Of a stretch of DNA of 64,000 nt, positions 1 through 8,312 are shown piece by piece (the stretch's first letter is position 1; each line of letters opens with the position of its first letter). The DNA lies in NCBI GenBank assembly GCA_017857395.1, contig JAFMDF010000001.1, positions 1 to 64,000 of the forward strand, read 5' to 3'. The position numbers and the translations under genes are program-made. Under the pieces are notes generated by a model. That model was not told the origin of the DNA. It saw only the letters and a program-made list of their open reading frames with translations, and ran no database searches. Source of the DNA: Bacteroidota bacterium. GTDB lineage: Bacteria > Bacteroidota > Bacteroidia > Chitinophagales > Saprospiraceae.

Positions 1-55
1 TTATCAAAAAACTACCTACATATTAGCCTTTTTAATTTTTGTCGGGTCGAGTGAC

Positions 56-105
56 CAAAACAAAAAGCTCAAACAAAATTGAATTTGTTTGAGCTTTTTT
101 GTTTT
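56..105 (-). terminator. recA intrinsic terminator
   Basis: A perfect 16-bp stem (62-77 with 84-99, loop of 6) begins with an A-run and ends with a T-run, so it can work in both directions. It lies just past the recA stop codon, which reads leftward, and probably ends the recA transcript. Confidence 0.85.
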
Positions 106-122
106 ATAGTTAAGCGTAATAA

Positions 123-1175
123 CTATGCTTTCGCTTTCTCTTTAACAACTACTTTTTTTTCTTCTTCCTCTGGAAGGTCTAAAATAGCTATTCTTACTTT
201 GTTTTCGATTTCTAAAGCTACTTCTGGATTGTCCTCCATGAAACGTTTAGCTGCTTCTCGACCTTGAGCAATTTTAGCGTCAGCATAAGCATACCAAGCA
301 CCACTCTTTTTAATAATATCGTGTTCAACACCTAAATCAACAATCTCTCCTACTTTAGAAATACCTTTTCCATAAGTAATATCAAATTCAGCTTCTCTAA
401 AAGGAGGCGCCAGTTTATTTTTCTTCACTCTCACTTTTACGTGATTGGCAACGATATTTCCTTCTTTATCTTTAATGGCTGCACCACTTCTTCTAATATC
501 TAAACGAACAGAAGCATAAAATTTTAAAGCATTACCACCTGTTGTTGTTTCAGGGTTACCGAACATCACCCCAATTTTTTCTCTTAATTGGTTGATAAAA
601 ATACAACAAGTTCCTGCCTTACCAATAATAGCAGTTAACTTTCTAAGTGCTTGAGACATTAAACGAGCTTGTAAACCCATTTTAGAATCTCCCATTTCTC
701 CTTCAATCTCTGCTTTTGGTACTAAAGCTGCAACAGAATCCACTACTATAATATCAATCGCCCCAGAACGAATTAGATTCTCTGTAATTTCTAACGCTTG
801 CTCCCCATTATCTGGTTGAGCAATTAATAAATTATCAACATCTACCCCTAATTTCTCTGCATAAAAACGGTCGAAAGCGTGTTCCGCATCAATGAAAGCA
901 GCGATACCACCTTGTTTTTGCGCTTCTGCAATCGCATGAATAGCCAAAGTTGTTTTACCAGAAGATTCTGGACCATATATTTCAACAACTCTTCCTTTAG
1001 GAAAACCTTGTATTCCTAATGCAATATCCAATCCTAAAGAACCTGTAGGAATTGTTTCAATTTGTACGACTTGCTTATCTCCAAGCCTCATTACGGTTCC
1101 TTTTCCGTAGGTTTTCTCCAATCTGTCTACTGTTAGTTGGAGCGCTTTTAGTTTATTTTCTCTTTCTTTAGACAT
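123..1175 (-). CDS. recA: Recombinase RecA
   Basis: RecA is the ATP-dependent strand-exchange protein of homologous recombination and the SOS co-protease; it acts in the cytoplasm on single-stranded DNA. At 350 residues it is of normal length. The Walker A motif GPESSGKT is at residues 68-75, the Walker B strand IIVVDS at 142-147, and the DNA-binding loop 2 region with [20 protein letters not shown] at 195-214. The C-terminal tail is lysine- and glutamate-rich; RecA tails are usually acidic, so the last dozen residues (VVVKEKAKA) are unusually basic. The gene stands alone, with its own consensus promoter about 50 bp upstream and a strong terminator downstream. Identification is certain. Confidence 0.99.
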   Translation of the reverse strand: MSKERENKLKALQLTVDRLEKTYGKGTVMRLGDKQVVQIETIPTGSLGLDIALGIQGFPKGRVVEIYGPESSGKTTLAIHAIAEAQKQGGIAAFIDAEHAFDRFYAEKLGVDVDNLLIAQPDNGEQALEITENLIRSGAIDIIVVDSVAALVPKAEIEGEMGDSKMGLQARLMSQALRKLTAIIGKAGTCCIFINQLREKIGVMFGNPETTTGGNALKFYASVRLDIRRSGAAIKDKEGNIVANHVKVRVKKNKLAPPFREAEFDITYGKGISKVGEIVDLGVEHDIIKKSGAWYAYADAKIAQGREAAKRFMEDNPEVALEIENKVRIAILDLPEEEEKKVVVKEKAKA

Positions 1176-1226
1176 TATCAGCTATATTTTAAACTTATTA
1201 AAATCAATTATTTGTTTTCACTTGTA

Positions 1227-1257
1227 CAAAAGTAAAGTATTTGTTTATCAAAACAAA
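1227..1257 (-). promoter_or_regulatory. recA promoter, Bacteroidota type
   Basis: On the minus strand the -33 element TTTG (1254-1257) and the -7 element TACTTTTG (1227-1234) are separated by 19 bases. This fits the TTTG-N19-21-TAnnTTTG consensus known for the Bacteroidota primary sigma factor. It lies about 50 bp before the recA start codon. I see no obvious SOS-box palindrome next to it. Confidence 0.75.
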
Positions 1258-1358
1258 ACTTTTTGTAGTTTATTTTAAAAAAAATAAACACATATTTGAG
1301 TTATAGTAAAAGTAAGGCTTTTCGTATAAATTATTTGTTTGAATTTCATCCTAAACAA

Positions 1359-1390
1359 AAAAGTCTCTGATGATAAGCATCGAAGACTTT
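1359..1390 (-). terminator. Terminator after the permease-USP gene
   Basis: Outer arms AAAGTCT/AGACTTT and inner arms GATG/CATC form a hairpin followed on the minus strand by a T-run. It probably ends transcription of the permease gene at 1579-3798 before the recA promoter. Confidence 0.6.
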
Positions 1391-1415
1391 TATTTATCTA
1401 CAACTAAGTTGCCAA

Positions 1416-1539
1416 ACTATGAACTATAAATGATGAACGATGAATTGTGAAATTTGAAAATATATTAGCCTTTAGATAATAATTTATTGCAGAACTGTCT
1501 TCTTGCTAATTTATCGTTTATAGTGCATCATTCATTGCC
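1416..1539. repeat. Word-repeat palindrome, ATGAACGATGAA family
   Basis: The left block (1416-1447) consists of variants of the words GAACTATAAATGATGAACGA and GATGAATTG. The right block (1511-1539) carries the same words in reverse complement (ATCGTTTATAG, ATCATTCATTG). A short copy (ACGATAAATGATGAATGG) lies at 4763-4780. It is non-coding and sits downstream of the permease gene; its function is unknown. Confidence 0.55.
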
Positions 1540-1578
1540 TGGCGAACCCATTACCAAAATAATCAATAACCAGCCGCT

Positions 1579-3798
1579 CTATTCTCCAATCACCTTCCCA
1601 ATCAAAGCTTTGACTGGATGAAAATGCTTGACAACGATTACTGTTTTATCCGTCTTTTTAGCAATCTCTTCTGGAATATTTCCAAATAGAATTTGAGGAT
1701 AAATACTCTTTCCTGCTGCACCAATCATCACCGCATCATGATTTTGAGCTTCTGTTGCAATACCATCCACGACTGAAGCATTATTAATGAGCTCTTCCTT
1801 TATCTTAATGCCATTCTTTTCGCCCAGACGACCTAGTGCTTTCGTTAAATTATCTTTACTAAAAGTCACTTGTTCTTCCGTAGAATTATCAGAAACAACT
1901 TGACAAACCGTTAAGCTACCACCATTGCTTTTAGCTAGCGAATGCGCATATTGCTCTGCACATTGAGCGTGTTCACCGCCCGCAGTTGGTAATAAAATAT
2001 TTTTGATTGGCTGATCACCAACTAATTTGACGAGCATAATATCAGACTTTGCATGCGTCACCACATCGTCGGTAATCGTTCCTAACATTTTTTCTTTATT
2101 GGTAGAAAATCCTTTCCAACCTAAAACGATTAAATTGCAAGACCTATCACTAGAGGTTTCCAAAACCGCCCGAGCAATATTATATCCGATTCTAACTAAA
2201 GCATGTGCAGGAACACCTTGGCCTTCTGCAAACTTTCGAGCTTGTTTTAAGGCAATTTGCTCTTGTTCTACGCTTTCCTCATCATAACTAGTTAGCGGTA
2301 CTTGGTTAGGCACGGTCACCACCTTTAAAAGTAGTAATTCCCCATCTCGTTCTTTAGCGATAGCAGCGGCAATTTGAATTAAGCTTTCTGTTGTTTTAGG
2401 ATTCGCAATTGGGACTAATATTCTAAATTTATTTTTATCAATCGTTCCTCTTCCTTGGCTATGTGCAACGTGAGAAGCTGCACCTTTAATAGATGCTTCC
2501 GCCGTTTGCGTTCCCTTCCAAGCTAGAAAACCTAGCATTCCTAATAATAAACTACCAATCGCCATGAAAAAAGGTATGGTATCACTAAACATTTGGAAGA
2601 GTAAATAGAAATTAGCCAATACGCCTAAAATTGGAATCAAAGGAACTAAAGGGACTTTAAACGGCCGTTCTATGTCAGGAAATTTTTTGCGATGAATGAT
2701 TAAGGCAATATTTACCAACACCAAAGCCAATAATAAAACAGTATTAGCGTAAGTAGTTAAGTCTTCTAAATTAAGGATTAGAGAAAATAATAGAATAACG
2801 CCGCCCACTAAAAATACAGCGATAATCGGTGTTTTTGTTTTTTTATTAATCGTACCGACTTCTTCTGGTAAATGCCCCAATTGACTCATCGACAAAATAA
2901 CCCGTGACCCTGCCATAATCGACGCATTGGAGGCAGAAATCATAGAAAAAATAGCACCTGCAATAATTACATATCCGCCAAAAAAGCCTAAAAATTTCTT
3001 AGCGGCTTCTCCCATAGAAGCTTCTGTATATTCTGTTAATCCTGCGAAAAGTACTACCAAAACAACCGCAGTATATAAAATCGTCACAACTCCCATAGAG
3101 ATGAAAATCGCTCTAGGAATTGTTTTGACGGGATCTTTCACCTCACCAGCTGCCGCTGCAATAGCTGAAAAGCCAAAGAAGGTAATAAACACCATGGCAG
3201 CAGTCGAACCAATAGCGACTATATCTGTACTAAAACGATTAATCACTTCATCAATTTCAATAAATTTAACGCCGCCTGAGATAAACCAAATCAATAATAA
3301 TACTTTGGCAGCCGTGACAATTATCTGAAATTTTCCACTCTCCTCTGTCCCTTTTATATTTAATAAGGTCAAACCAATTAAGAACACAACTCCTGATAAA
3401 GCCTCAATTGGACTGTGCCATATAAATTCATTAAAATAAGTAGATAAACTGGCGATGTAAAAGGCACAAGAAGAGGTATATCCTAAAAATAAAGCCCAAC
3501 CTACCAAATAAGCTAAGGGCGCAGGGTAAGTTTTTCGAGCATAAAGATAACCTTCTCCCGTTCTCGGATAAATCGAGACAAATTCGCAATAGACTAAAGC
3601 GGTAAAAGTAGCCGCAATACCCGCTAATAAAAAAGATAAAATAGCTGCCGATCCTACATTTCTAATAGCTAAGCCTGAAAGCGTAAAAATTCCAGCAGCA
3701 ATCATTGTCCCAATACCAATAGACAAAGCAGTAGGTAAGCCTAAATCTCTACTTAACTCTGTTTCTATATTTTGGTGGGAGTTGTTTCTATTTTCCAT
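1579..3798 (-). CDS. APC-family amino acid permease fused to two UspA domains
   Basis: This is an inner-membrane transporter of the amino acid-polyamine-organocation (APC) superfamily; the substrate is probably an amino acid. The first ~440 residues hold about 12 hydrophobic segments and the APC helix-1 signature GIGTMIAAGIF at 28-38. After a hydrophilic linker there are two tandem universal-stress (UspA) domains: the first begins near FRILVPIANP and the second near KNILLPTAGG. Both keep the alpha/beta fold pattern, but the nucleotide-loop motif G-x2-G-x9-G-S/T is imperfect (GWKGF...LGT, and GAAGK...FGN), so ATP binding is uncertain. The length of 739 residues matches known APC-Usp fusions. 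The ATG start is followed by a short soluble N-terminus and then helix 1. The Usp part probably senses energy or stress state and modulates transport (inference). Confidence 0.9.
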   Translation of the reverse strand: MENRNNSHQNIETELSRDLGLPTALSIGIGTMIAAGIFTLSGLAIRNVGSAAILSFLLAGIAATFTALVYCEFVSIYPRTGEGYLYARKTYPAPLAYLVGWALFLGYTSSCAFYIASLSTYFNEFIWHSPIEALSGVVFLIGLTLLNIKGTEESGKFQIIVTAAKVLLLIWFISGGVKFIEIDEVINRFSTDIVAIGSTAAMVFITFFGFSAIAAAAGEVKDPVKTIPRAIFISMGVVTILYTAVVLVVLFAGLTEYTEASMGEAAKKFLGFFGGYVIIAGAIFSMISASNASIMAGSRVILSMSQLGHLPEEVGTINKKTKTPIIAVFLVGGVILLFSLILNLEDLTTYANTVLLLALVLVNIALIIHRKKFPDIERPFKVPLVPLIPILGVLANFYLLFQMFSDTIPFFMAIGSLLLGMLGFLAWKGTQTAEASIKGAASHVAHSQGRGTIDKNKFRILVPIANPKTTESLIQIAAAIAKERDGELLLLKVVTVPNQVPLTSYDEESVEQEQIALKQARKFAEGQGVPAHALVRIGYNIARAVLETSSDRSCNLIVLGWKGFSTNKEKMLGTITDDVVTHAKSDIMLVKLVGDQPIKNILLPTAGGEHAQCAEQYAHSLAKSNGGSLTVCQVVSDNSTEEQVTFSKDNLTKALGRLGEKNGIKIKEELINNASVVDGIATEAQNHDAVMIGAAGKSIYPQILFGNIPEEIAKKTDKTVIVVKHFHPVKALIGKVIGE

Positions 3799-3883
3799 GT
3801 TATTTAGTTAATTGGCTGCAATTTAAACCGTTTTTTTTGAGGGAAAGGAATTTTTTAGATAAAAAATAATGGGATATTTTTTA

Positions 3884-4708
3884 TTACACGAAAAAATCAG
3901 GCGCTAATTCCATTTCTGGATTTACCGCATAACCTGTTAAATCGGTAATTCCTTCTCCTATCAATACTTCCTCATCTATAAAGAAATTACCTGTACAAGA
4001 TTTGCTATCTCTTTTTAAAATATGATAAGCGGCATCTCCCATTACAGCGGGTATTCTGGAACGTTGCATTATTTCATCGCCACCTAATAAATTGCCAACT
4101 GCAGCGGTAGCAATCGTTGTTTTTGGCCAAAGCGCATTTACTGCAACGCCTTGTTTTCTAAATTCTCCTGCCATACCTAAGACACACATACTCATTCCGA
4201 ATTTTGCCATGGTGTACGCAACGTGCGGCGCAAACCATCTTTCCGTAATACTTTGAATCGGTGGTGCTAAATTTAAGATATGTGGATTTTCTGCTTTTAA
4301 TAAATAAGGCAAACAAGATTTGGAAGTTAAAAAAGTACCTCTCGTATTGATGCTGTGCATTAAATCATAGCGTTTCATTTCTGTTTGCAAAGTCCCTGTT
4401 AAGGAAATAGCACTAGCATTATTGATTAAAATATCTATGCCACCAAACGTTTCAATCGTCTTTTCTATAGCTGCCAAAATATTTTCTTCAAAACGAATAT
4501 CAACCTTAATGGGTAATGCTTTACCTCCAGCTTTTTCCATTTCTTCCGCAGCTGTAAAAATAGTGCCTGCCAATTTTGGATGCGGGGTCGTTGTTTTAGC
4601 CGCAATGACGATATTTGCGCCTTCTTGCGCTAATCTTAAACCAATGGCTTTGCCAATGCCTCTACTTCCACCAGTAATGAATACTGTCTTTCCTTTAAAA
4701 TTTTTCAT
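3884..4708 (-). CDS. SDR-family oxidoreductase (HSDL2-like)
   Basis: A short-chain dehydrogenase/reductase of 274 residues. The Rossmann nucleotide-binding motif TGGSRGIG is at 12-19, the NNAS motif follows the fourth strand, and the catalytic YxxxK appears as YTMAK. The TGGSRGIG turn and the long segment AAKTTTPHPKLAGTIFTAAEE resemble the HSDL2/hydroxysteroid dehydrogenase-like subgroup, which is typically NADP-dependent. The usual catalytic serine region reads LNLAPPIQS, with alanine-proline where many SDRs have S-S, as in the HSDL2 group. The substrate is unknown; lipid or steroid-like ketones are a guess. It shares orientation with the permease gene downstream (85-bp gap). Confidence 0.88.
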   Translation of the reverse strand: MKNFKGKTVFITGGSRGIGKAIGLRLAQEGANIVIAAKTTTPHPKLAGTIFTAAEEMEKAGGKALPIKVDIRFEENILAAIEKTIETFGGIDILINNASAISLTGTLQTEMKRYDLMHSINTRGTFLTSKSCLPYLLKAENPHILNLAPPIQSITERWFAPHVAYTMAKFGMSMCVLGMAGEFRKQGVAVNALWPKTTIATAAVGNLLGGDEIMQRSRIPAVMGDAAYHILKRDSKSCTGNFFIDEEVLIGEGITDLTGYAVNPEMELAPDFFV

Positions 4709-4754
4709 TTTTTATTATCTATTTTATAGTGATAAATCTTATTGAATAAAAAAC

Positions 4755-4780
4755 AATGAGTAACGATAAATGATGAATGG
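4755..4780. repeat. Short copy of the ATGAACGATGAA word family
   Basis: The words GATAAATGATGAATGG and GAGTAACG repeat those of the element at 1416-1539. It lies directly before the transposase remnant. A single short copy could be chance in AT-rich DNA. Confidence 0.35.
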
Positions 4781-4860
4781 TCAAGATATTTGTGGTTGGA
4801 AAAAACATAAATATCTTGGCAATTGTGAAGCCTAAATTTAAGCGTGCAAGTTTCATCGAA

Positions 4861-5025
4861 TTGACCAATTCTCAATGGCAAATTATAGAAAATTTGATAT
4901 ATAATGGTAGAAAGCGGAAATATAATTTACGAAGAATCTTCGATGCTCTTTTAAAGCAGACTCGTACAGGCGGTTAATGGCGAAATATGGATAAAAAAAT
5001 ATCCGCCTTGGGAATGATAACTACC
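4861..5025 (+). pseudogene. IS5-type transposase remnant (N-terminal fragment)
   Basis: The translation LTNSQWQIIENLI, then RKRKYNLRRIFDALL and RTGG, matches the N-terminal pattern of IS5-family transposases (LTDxQWxxIxxLL ... RKYxLRxxLNAIL ... RTGxQWR). At 4975-4977 a TAA replaces the expected glutamine codon, and WRNM follows in the same frame. After that the family signature YPPWE (from about 5006) is only readable in another frame, so there is also a frameshift. No catalytic DDE part and no terminal inverted repeats remain. This is a decayed fragment, not an active element. Confidence 0.7.
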
Positions 5026-5148
5026 TTGTTAGTCTAATTAGAATGGGTCAGATAGAAGATTGGCAATTTAAATCTTTAAACATACTCTAAAACCCTTTTC
5101 TTGATTTTAATGTCGGTATACTAAGATACGCTTCTAACCAAATAATCG

Positions 5149-5156
5149 TATTTTTG
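5149..5156 (+). promoter_or_regulatory. Candidate -7 element for the radical SAM gene
   Basis: TATTTTTG matches TAnnTTTG and lies 73 bp before the ATG at 5229. No clear TTG is present at the -33 distance, so the call rests on one box. Confidence 0.4.
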
Positions 5157-5228
5157 CAGTAATAAGGAATAAGTAGTGACCTCACATTACTTATCGCCCC
5201 ATTATTAATCAATCATTACAGAAAGAAA

Positions 5229-6521
5229 ATGTCACCATACTTACTATATTCAGACGGAGAAGGAAATGTATTTGAAGATATGACGCTTTATGCTTGTGGC
5301 AGAAGTGGTCATTATATTCAACCCGTTCCAGAAGAAGATTGGATTGTATTACCAGAAGGAGGTTCCTTATATGAATTACCTGGTCGGCGAGGAGTCGGTA
5401 TAGATGTACGGACAGGAGAGTTGCGAGAGTGTCAATTAGGTTGGGCAATGGCCGCTTTTATTCCACCAGCGCATACAGGTTTATTAATGGCGGCCTATAC
5501 GAGCGCAGAAGATGCGGAAGTATTGCCTCTATTTTGTTACACGGCAGTCGGCTGGAATGAAGCAGATGATGAATTTTATGTAACAGCAGTCAGAATAGAA
5601 TCGGATATTCGACAAGAAGCAGAGGGGTTTGACGAAGAAAAAGTAACGACAGGAGTTGCGGAGTTAATTGCTAAATATCCGAATAATAGAGTAGTGGAAC
5701 ATTTGGCAAATAATTGTGCCTTGACTTACGAATGCCCTGCTGCTAGAAATTATTTTATGGGTCGTTGGGAATGTCCAATTCCTAGTTCGCCTGCTTGTAA
5801 TTCGAATTGTTTGGGTTGTATCTCCTTACAACCAGAAGATGAAGTAATTGTCTCTACGCAAGACCGTTTGCAATTCAAGCCATCTGCTGGAGAAATTGTG
5901 GAATATACGGTGCCTCATTTAATGAATGCACCTTATCCAATTGTTTCTTTTGGGCAAGGTTGTGAAGGCGAACCTTTGTTAATGTGGGAAATGATTCGAG
6001 AAGCTATTTTACAAATTAGAAAATTTACAGATAAGGGGAGTATCAATATTAATACCAATGCTAGTAAACCTGCTGCGGTTAAAGCTTTATGTGAAGCAGG
6101 CCTAGATAGTATCCGAGTCAGCACCAATTCTTTTCAGGAAGCATTGTATACTCCTTATTACCGACCAAATAATTATCAATTCGAGGATATTATTGAGAGT
6201 ATTAAAGTTGTCAATAGTTACGGTGGTTGGACAAGCATCAATTATTTCGTTTTTCCTGGCGTAACAGATAGTGTAGCAGAATACGAGGCTTTGCGGAAGG
6301 TGATTAAGGAGACAGGATTGAAGATGATTCAATGGCGAAATTTTAATATCGACCCAGACTGGTATTTAAAGCGAATTGATTTGGAAGACCCAGGAGAATG
6401 TTTAGGCGTAAAACAACTAATGAATTTAATCAAAGAAGAATTTCCGCATATTAAGTATGGCTATTTTAATCCGCCAATTGAACGAATTAATGGAGATTAT
6501 GAAATGGATTTTGCACATTAG
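5229..6521 (+). CDS. Radical SAM protein with N-terminal extension
   Basis: This is a radical S-adenosylmethionine enzyme of 430 residues. The 4Fe-4S cluster motif CxxxCxxC is C190, C194 and C197 (ACNSNCLGC), followed by the TIM-barrel elements VSFGQGCEGEP (the usual GGEP position), INTNAS and DSIRVSTNS. The 185 residues before the cluster are an unusual extension, rich in acidic residues, beginning MSPYLLYSDG; I do not recognise it as a named domain. There is no C-terminal SPASM-like cysteine cluster. The substrate cannot be assigned. The gene appears monocistronic; the following gene is separated by a hairpin repeat. The ATG start is preceded by AGAAAGAAA, without a strong Shine-Dalgarno sequence, as is normal in Bacteroidota. 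Confidence 0.88.
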   Translation: MSPYLLYSDGEGNVFEDMTLYACGRSGHYIQPVPEEDWIVLPEGGSLYELPGRRGVGIDVRTGELRECQLGWAMAAFIPPAHTGLLMAAYTSAEDAEVLPLFCYTAVGWNEADDEFYVTAVRIESDIRQEAEGFDEEKVTTGVAELIAKYPNNRVVEHLANNCALTYECPAARNYFMGRWECPIPSSPACNSNCLGCISLQPEDEVIVSTQDRLQFKPSAGEIVEYTVPHLMNAPYPIVSFGQGCEGEPLLMWEMIREAILQIRKFTDKGSININTNASKPAAVKALCEAGLDSIRVSTNSFQEALYTPYYRPNNYQFEDIIESIKVVNSYGGWTSINYFVFPGVTDSVAEYEALRKVIKETGLKMIQWRNFNIDPDWYLKRIDLEDPGECLGVKQLMNLIKEEFPHIKYGYFNPPIERINGDYEMDFAH

Positions 6522-6573
6522 CGGTTGCCAGTTTTACGAGCTAAACTGGCAACCCGCAACTGGTAACTGACAA
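6521..6573. repeat. Word-repeat hairpin, TTGCCAGTT family
   Basis: GGTTGCCAGTTTTA (6523-6536) pairs with TAAACTGGCAACC (6542-6554) with one bulge. The tail CAACTGGTAACTGACAA continues the same words. It starts on the last base of the radical SAM stop codon. A related copy is at 50219-50297. It may act as a 3' hairpin for the upstream mRNA. Confidence 0.7.
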
Positions 6574-6600
6574 TATTTTTACACACAAAAACAAATTCTT

Positions 6601-7311
6601 TTGCCTGACCAACTGCCTGAATTATCTATTCTTTTTGAAAATAAGCATTGGCTGGCAGTCAATAAGATACCGAAGCTTTCGGTAGAAAAAAGCCCTTACG
6701 GAGAACCCACCATAGAATCGTGCGTATTTGACCATGTTTCCAAAGCCTACAAAAATCCTTATATTGGCATTATTCATCGCTTAGATAGAGTGACTACAGG
6801 TGTTTTATTATTCGCGAAAAGGAAGAGTACGCTCCGAAAAATTAATGAGCAATTTCGGAATAGGGAAGTAAAGAAAACCTATTTGGCAATTGTAGAAAAA
6901 GCACCTGCGGAAGCAAAAGGAACCTTAGTTAATTTTTTATATAAAGATAGACCGACTAAAAGAGGATTAGTAAGTCCGACCAAAATAAAAGGAAGTGTTG
7001 AGTGTACTTTAAGTTATGAAGTAATTGGAAAAAATGAATATGGGCATTTATTAGAAGTTAAACCAATTACAGGAAAATTCCATCAAATTAGAGTACAATT
7101 AGCGCATATCGGCTGCCCCATTTTAGGGGATGCAAAATATGGCGCTACCAAAAACGTCTCTCCTCATTCCGTTGCCTTACATGCTTGGAAATTAACTTTC
7201 ACAAATCCGACTACCAAAACAGCGATTGAATTAATTGCGCCCCTACAAAAAAATGACTGGTGGCAGGGCTTTGAAGAAATCTTAGCTAAAAAAACTAAAA
7301 AATCGGAGTAA
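6601..7311 (+). CDS. RluA-family RNA pseudouridine synthase
   Basis: The enzyme isomerises uridine to pseudouridine in rRNA or tRNA. The catalytic motif HRLDRVTTG is at 59-67 with the nucleophilic aspartate D62, followed by LLFAK, and the C-terminal block GKFHQIRVQLAHIGCPILGD is typical of the family. Length is 236 residues with no S4 domain, as in the short RluA/RluC-like members. The usual NKPaG motif reads NKIPKLSVEK. The start is a TTG at 6601: no ATG precedes the conserved LFENKHWLAVNK strand in frame, and the preceding gap is taken up by a hairpin repeat. The target uridine cannot be told from sequence. Confidence 0.93.
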   Translation: MPDQLPELSILFENKHWLAVNKIPKLSVEKSPYGEPTIESCVFDHVSKAYKNPYIGIIHRLDRVTTGVLLFAKRKSTLRKINEQFRNREVKKTYLAIVEKAPAEAKGTLVNFLYKDRPTKRGLVSPTKIKGSVECTLSYEVIGKNEYGHLLEVKPITGKFHQIRVQLAHIGCPILGDAKYGATKNVSPHSVALHAWKLTFTNPTTKTAIELIAPLQKNDWWQGFEEILAKKTKKSE

Positions 7312-7380
7312 TTTCTAGTAATTTTGCTTTCCCTAACTAACCCGTCTGATAATTTACTAAAAAAAGGAAAATATATTTTT

Positions 7381-7758
7381 ATGCGTTCAAGCACAGAAGC
7401 TGCAAAATTGGAAATCAATGGTATGTTTTGGGCACACCTATTTGTTACTAGCCTAGCTTGGGTTGGTCCTTTCTTATTCTCTTGGTATGTAATGATTGTT
7501 GCTTATATCTGCGTACAAATGCAGTATCAACTTTTCAATCGTTGTTTAATGAATGAAGGGCATGAATTAGGTGAAGAAGACCATAATACCTTTTATCACT
7601 ACCTCTTTACCAAAATGGGCATGACTTTGGAACGTCGAGGAGTAAAGGTATTTGTTCGAGAACGATTGAATTATTTCTTGGGTGCATTTGCTGTTTTTTG
7701 GCAAGTTTATTTAGGTTTTGAGCCACTATTGTTTTTTTCTAATGCTTTGCCCTTTTAG
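7381..7758 (+). CDS. Small membrane protein, unknown function
   Basis: I do not recognise this 125-residue protein. Starting from the ATG at 7381 (an upstream TTG at 7324 would add a basic, non-conserved-looking leader), it has a hydrophobic helix pair at about 17-45 (HLFVTSLAWVGPFLF, then WYVMIVAYICVQ), a polar middle with histidines and acids (NEGHELGEEDHNTFYHYLF) and a final hydrophobic helix (FLGAFAVFWQVYLGF). This suggests an inner-membrane protein with two or three spans. It follows the pseudouridine synthase by 69 bp on the same strand and may be cotranscribed. No function is claimed. Confidence 0.75.
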   Translation: MRSSTEAAKLEINGMFWAHLFVTSLAWVGPFLFSWYVMIVAYICVQMQYQLFNRCLMNEGHELGEEDHNTFYHYLFTKMGMTLERRGVKVFVRERLNYFLGAFAVFWQVYLGFEPLLFFSNALPF

Positions 7759-8312
7759 TAGAACAAATTAGGGAGACGAGTATAGTTTAATTTTTACCAT
7801 ATAGCCTATGTCTTTTTAGAACCTAATAGTATTTAGGCTAAAATAAATCGTATGAGAAGCGCTTCCAAAACTTAGAGTTCTATTGATACCCCACAGCATA
7901 AATTACTAGATAAATCGGGCCGAAGCTACGCTCCTTTGTGCTAATGTCGATACTTTTTTCTGCAGACAGCGCCAGAGCGATGCTCTTTTGGACAAATTTT
8001 ACAAGAAATGGAAGTTATTCCTAGGGGCATCGCCTCGAAACCGGCTGTAATTTCGATAATGTCTATACCTTTCTTAAAGGAGTGTAGCTTCTACACAGCC
8101 CACTTTATTCTGTGGATAATCATAAGAACTTAGAGGTTTGGAAGCCCTAACCTCTTTGGAATAAAGTCTAATCTAAATGTAATTTTTCAAATATTTTGAA
8201 ACTAATTAGCCTATTTGGGAGGTTTAATACTTTATTGGAACAAAAGAAAAAACTAACTTAACCAGCTAAGTAATTATTTCCTACATTTTAGAAAAAATTC
8301 AACGAAAATATA
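7759..8312. other. Non-coding gap upstream of trpB with an inverted-repeat element
   Basis: A 554-bp gap without a credible gene. Between 7861 and 8145 it is bounded by imperfect inverted repeats: GCTTCCAAAACTTAGAGTTCT at 7861 and the related reverse complement at 8125-8145, 17 of 21 matching. The interior is more GC-rich than its surroundings and holds nested hairpins, for example GGCTGT 8043/ACAGCC 8095, GTGTAG 8082/CTACAC 8091, and CCAGAGC/GCTCTTTTGG near 7970-7996. It may be a decayed mobile element or a structured leader. Confidence 0.45.

Noticed and set aside
2927-3328. Plus-strand frame of 133 codons opposite the permease gene
   Set aside because: A shadow of the transmembrane segments of the permease on the other strand; no family features.
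5209-5448. Minus-strand reading frame of 79 codons over the start of the radical SAM gene
   Set aside because: Antisense to a clear gene, with no conserved pattern.
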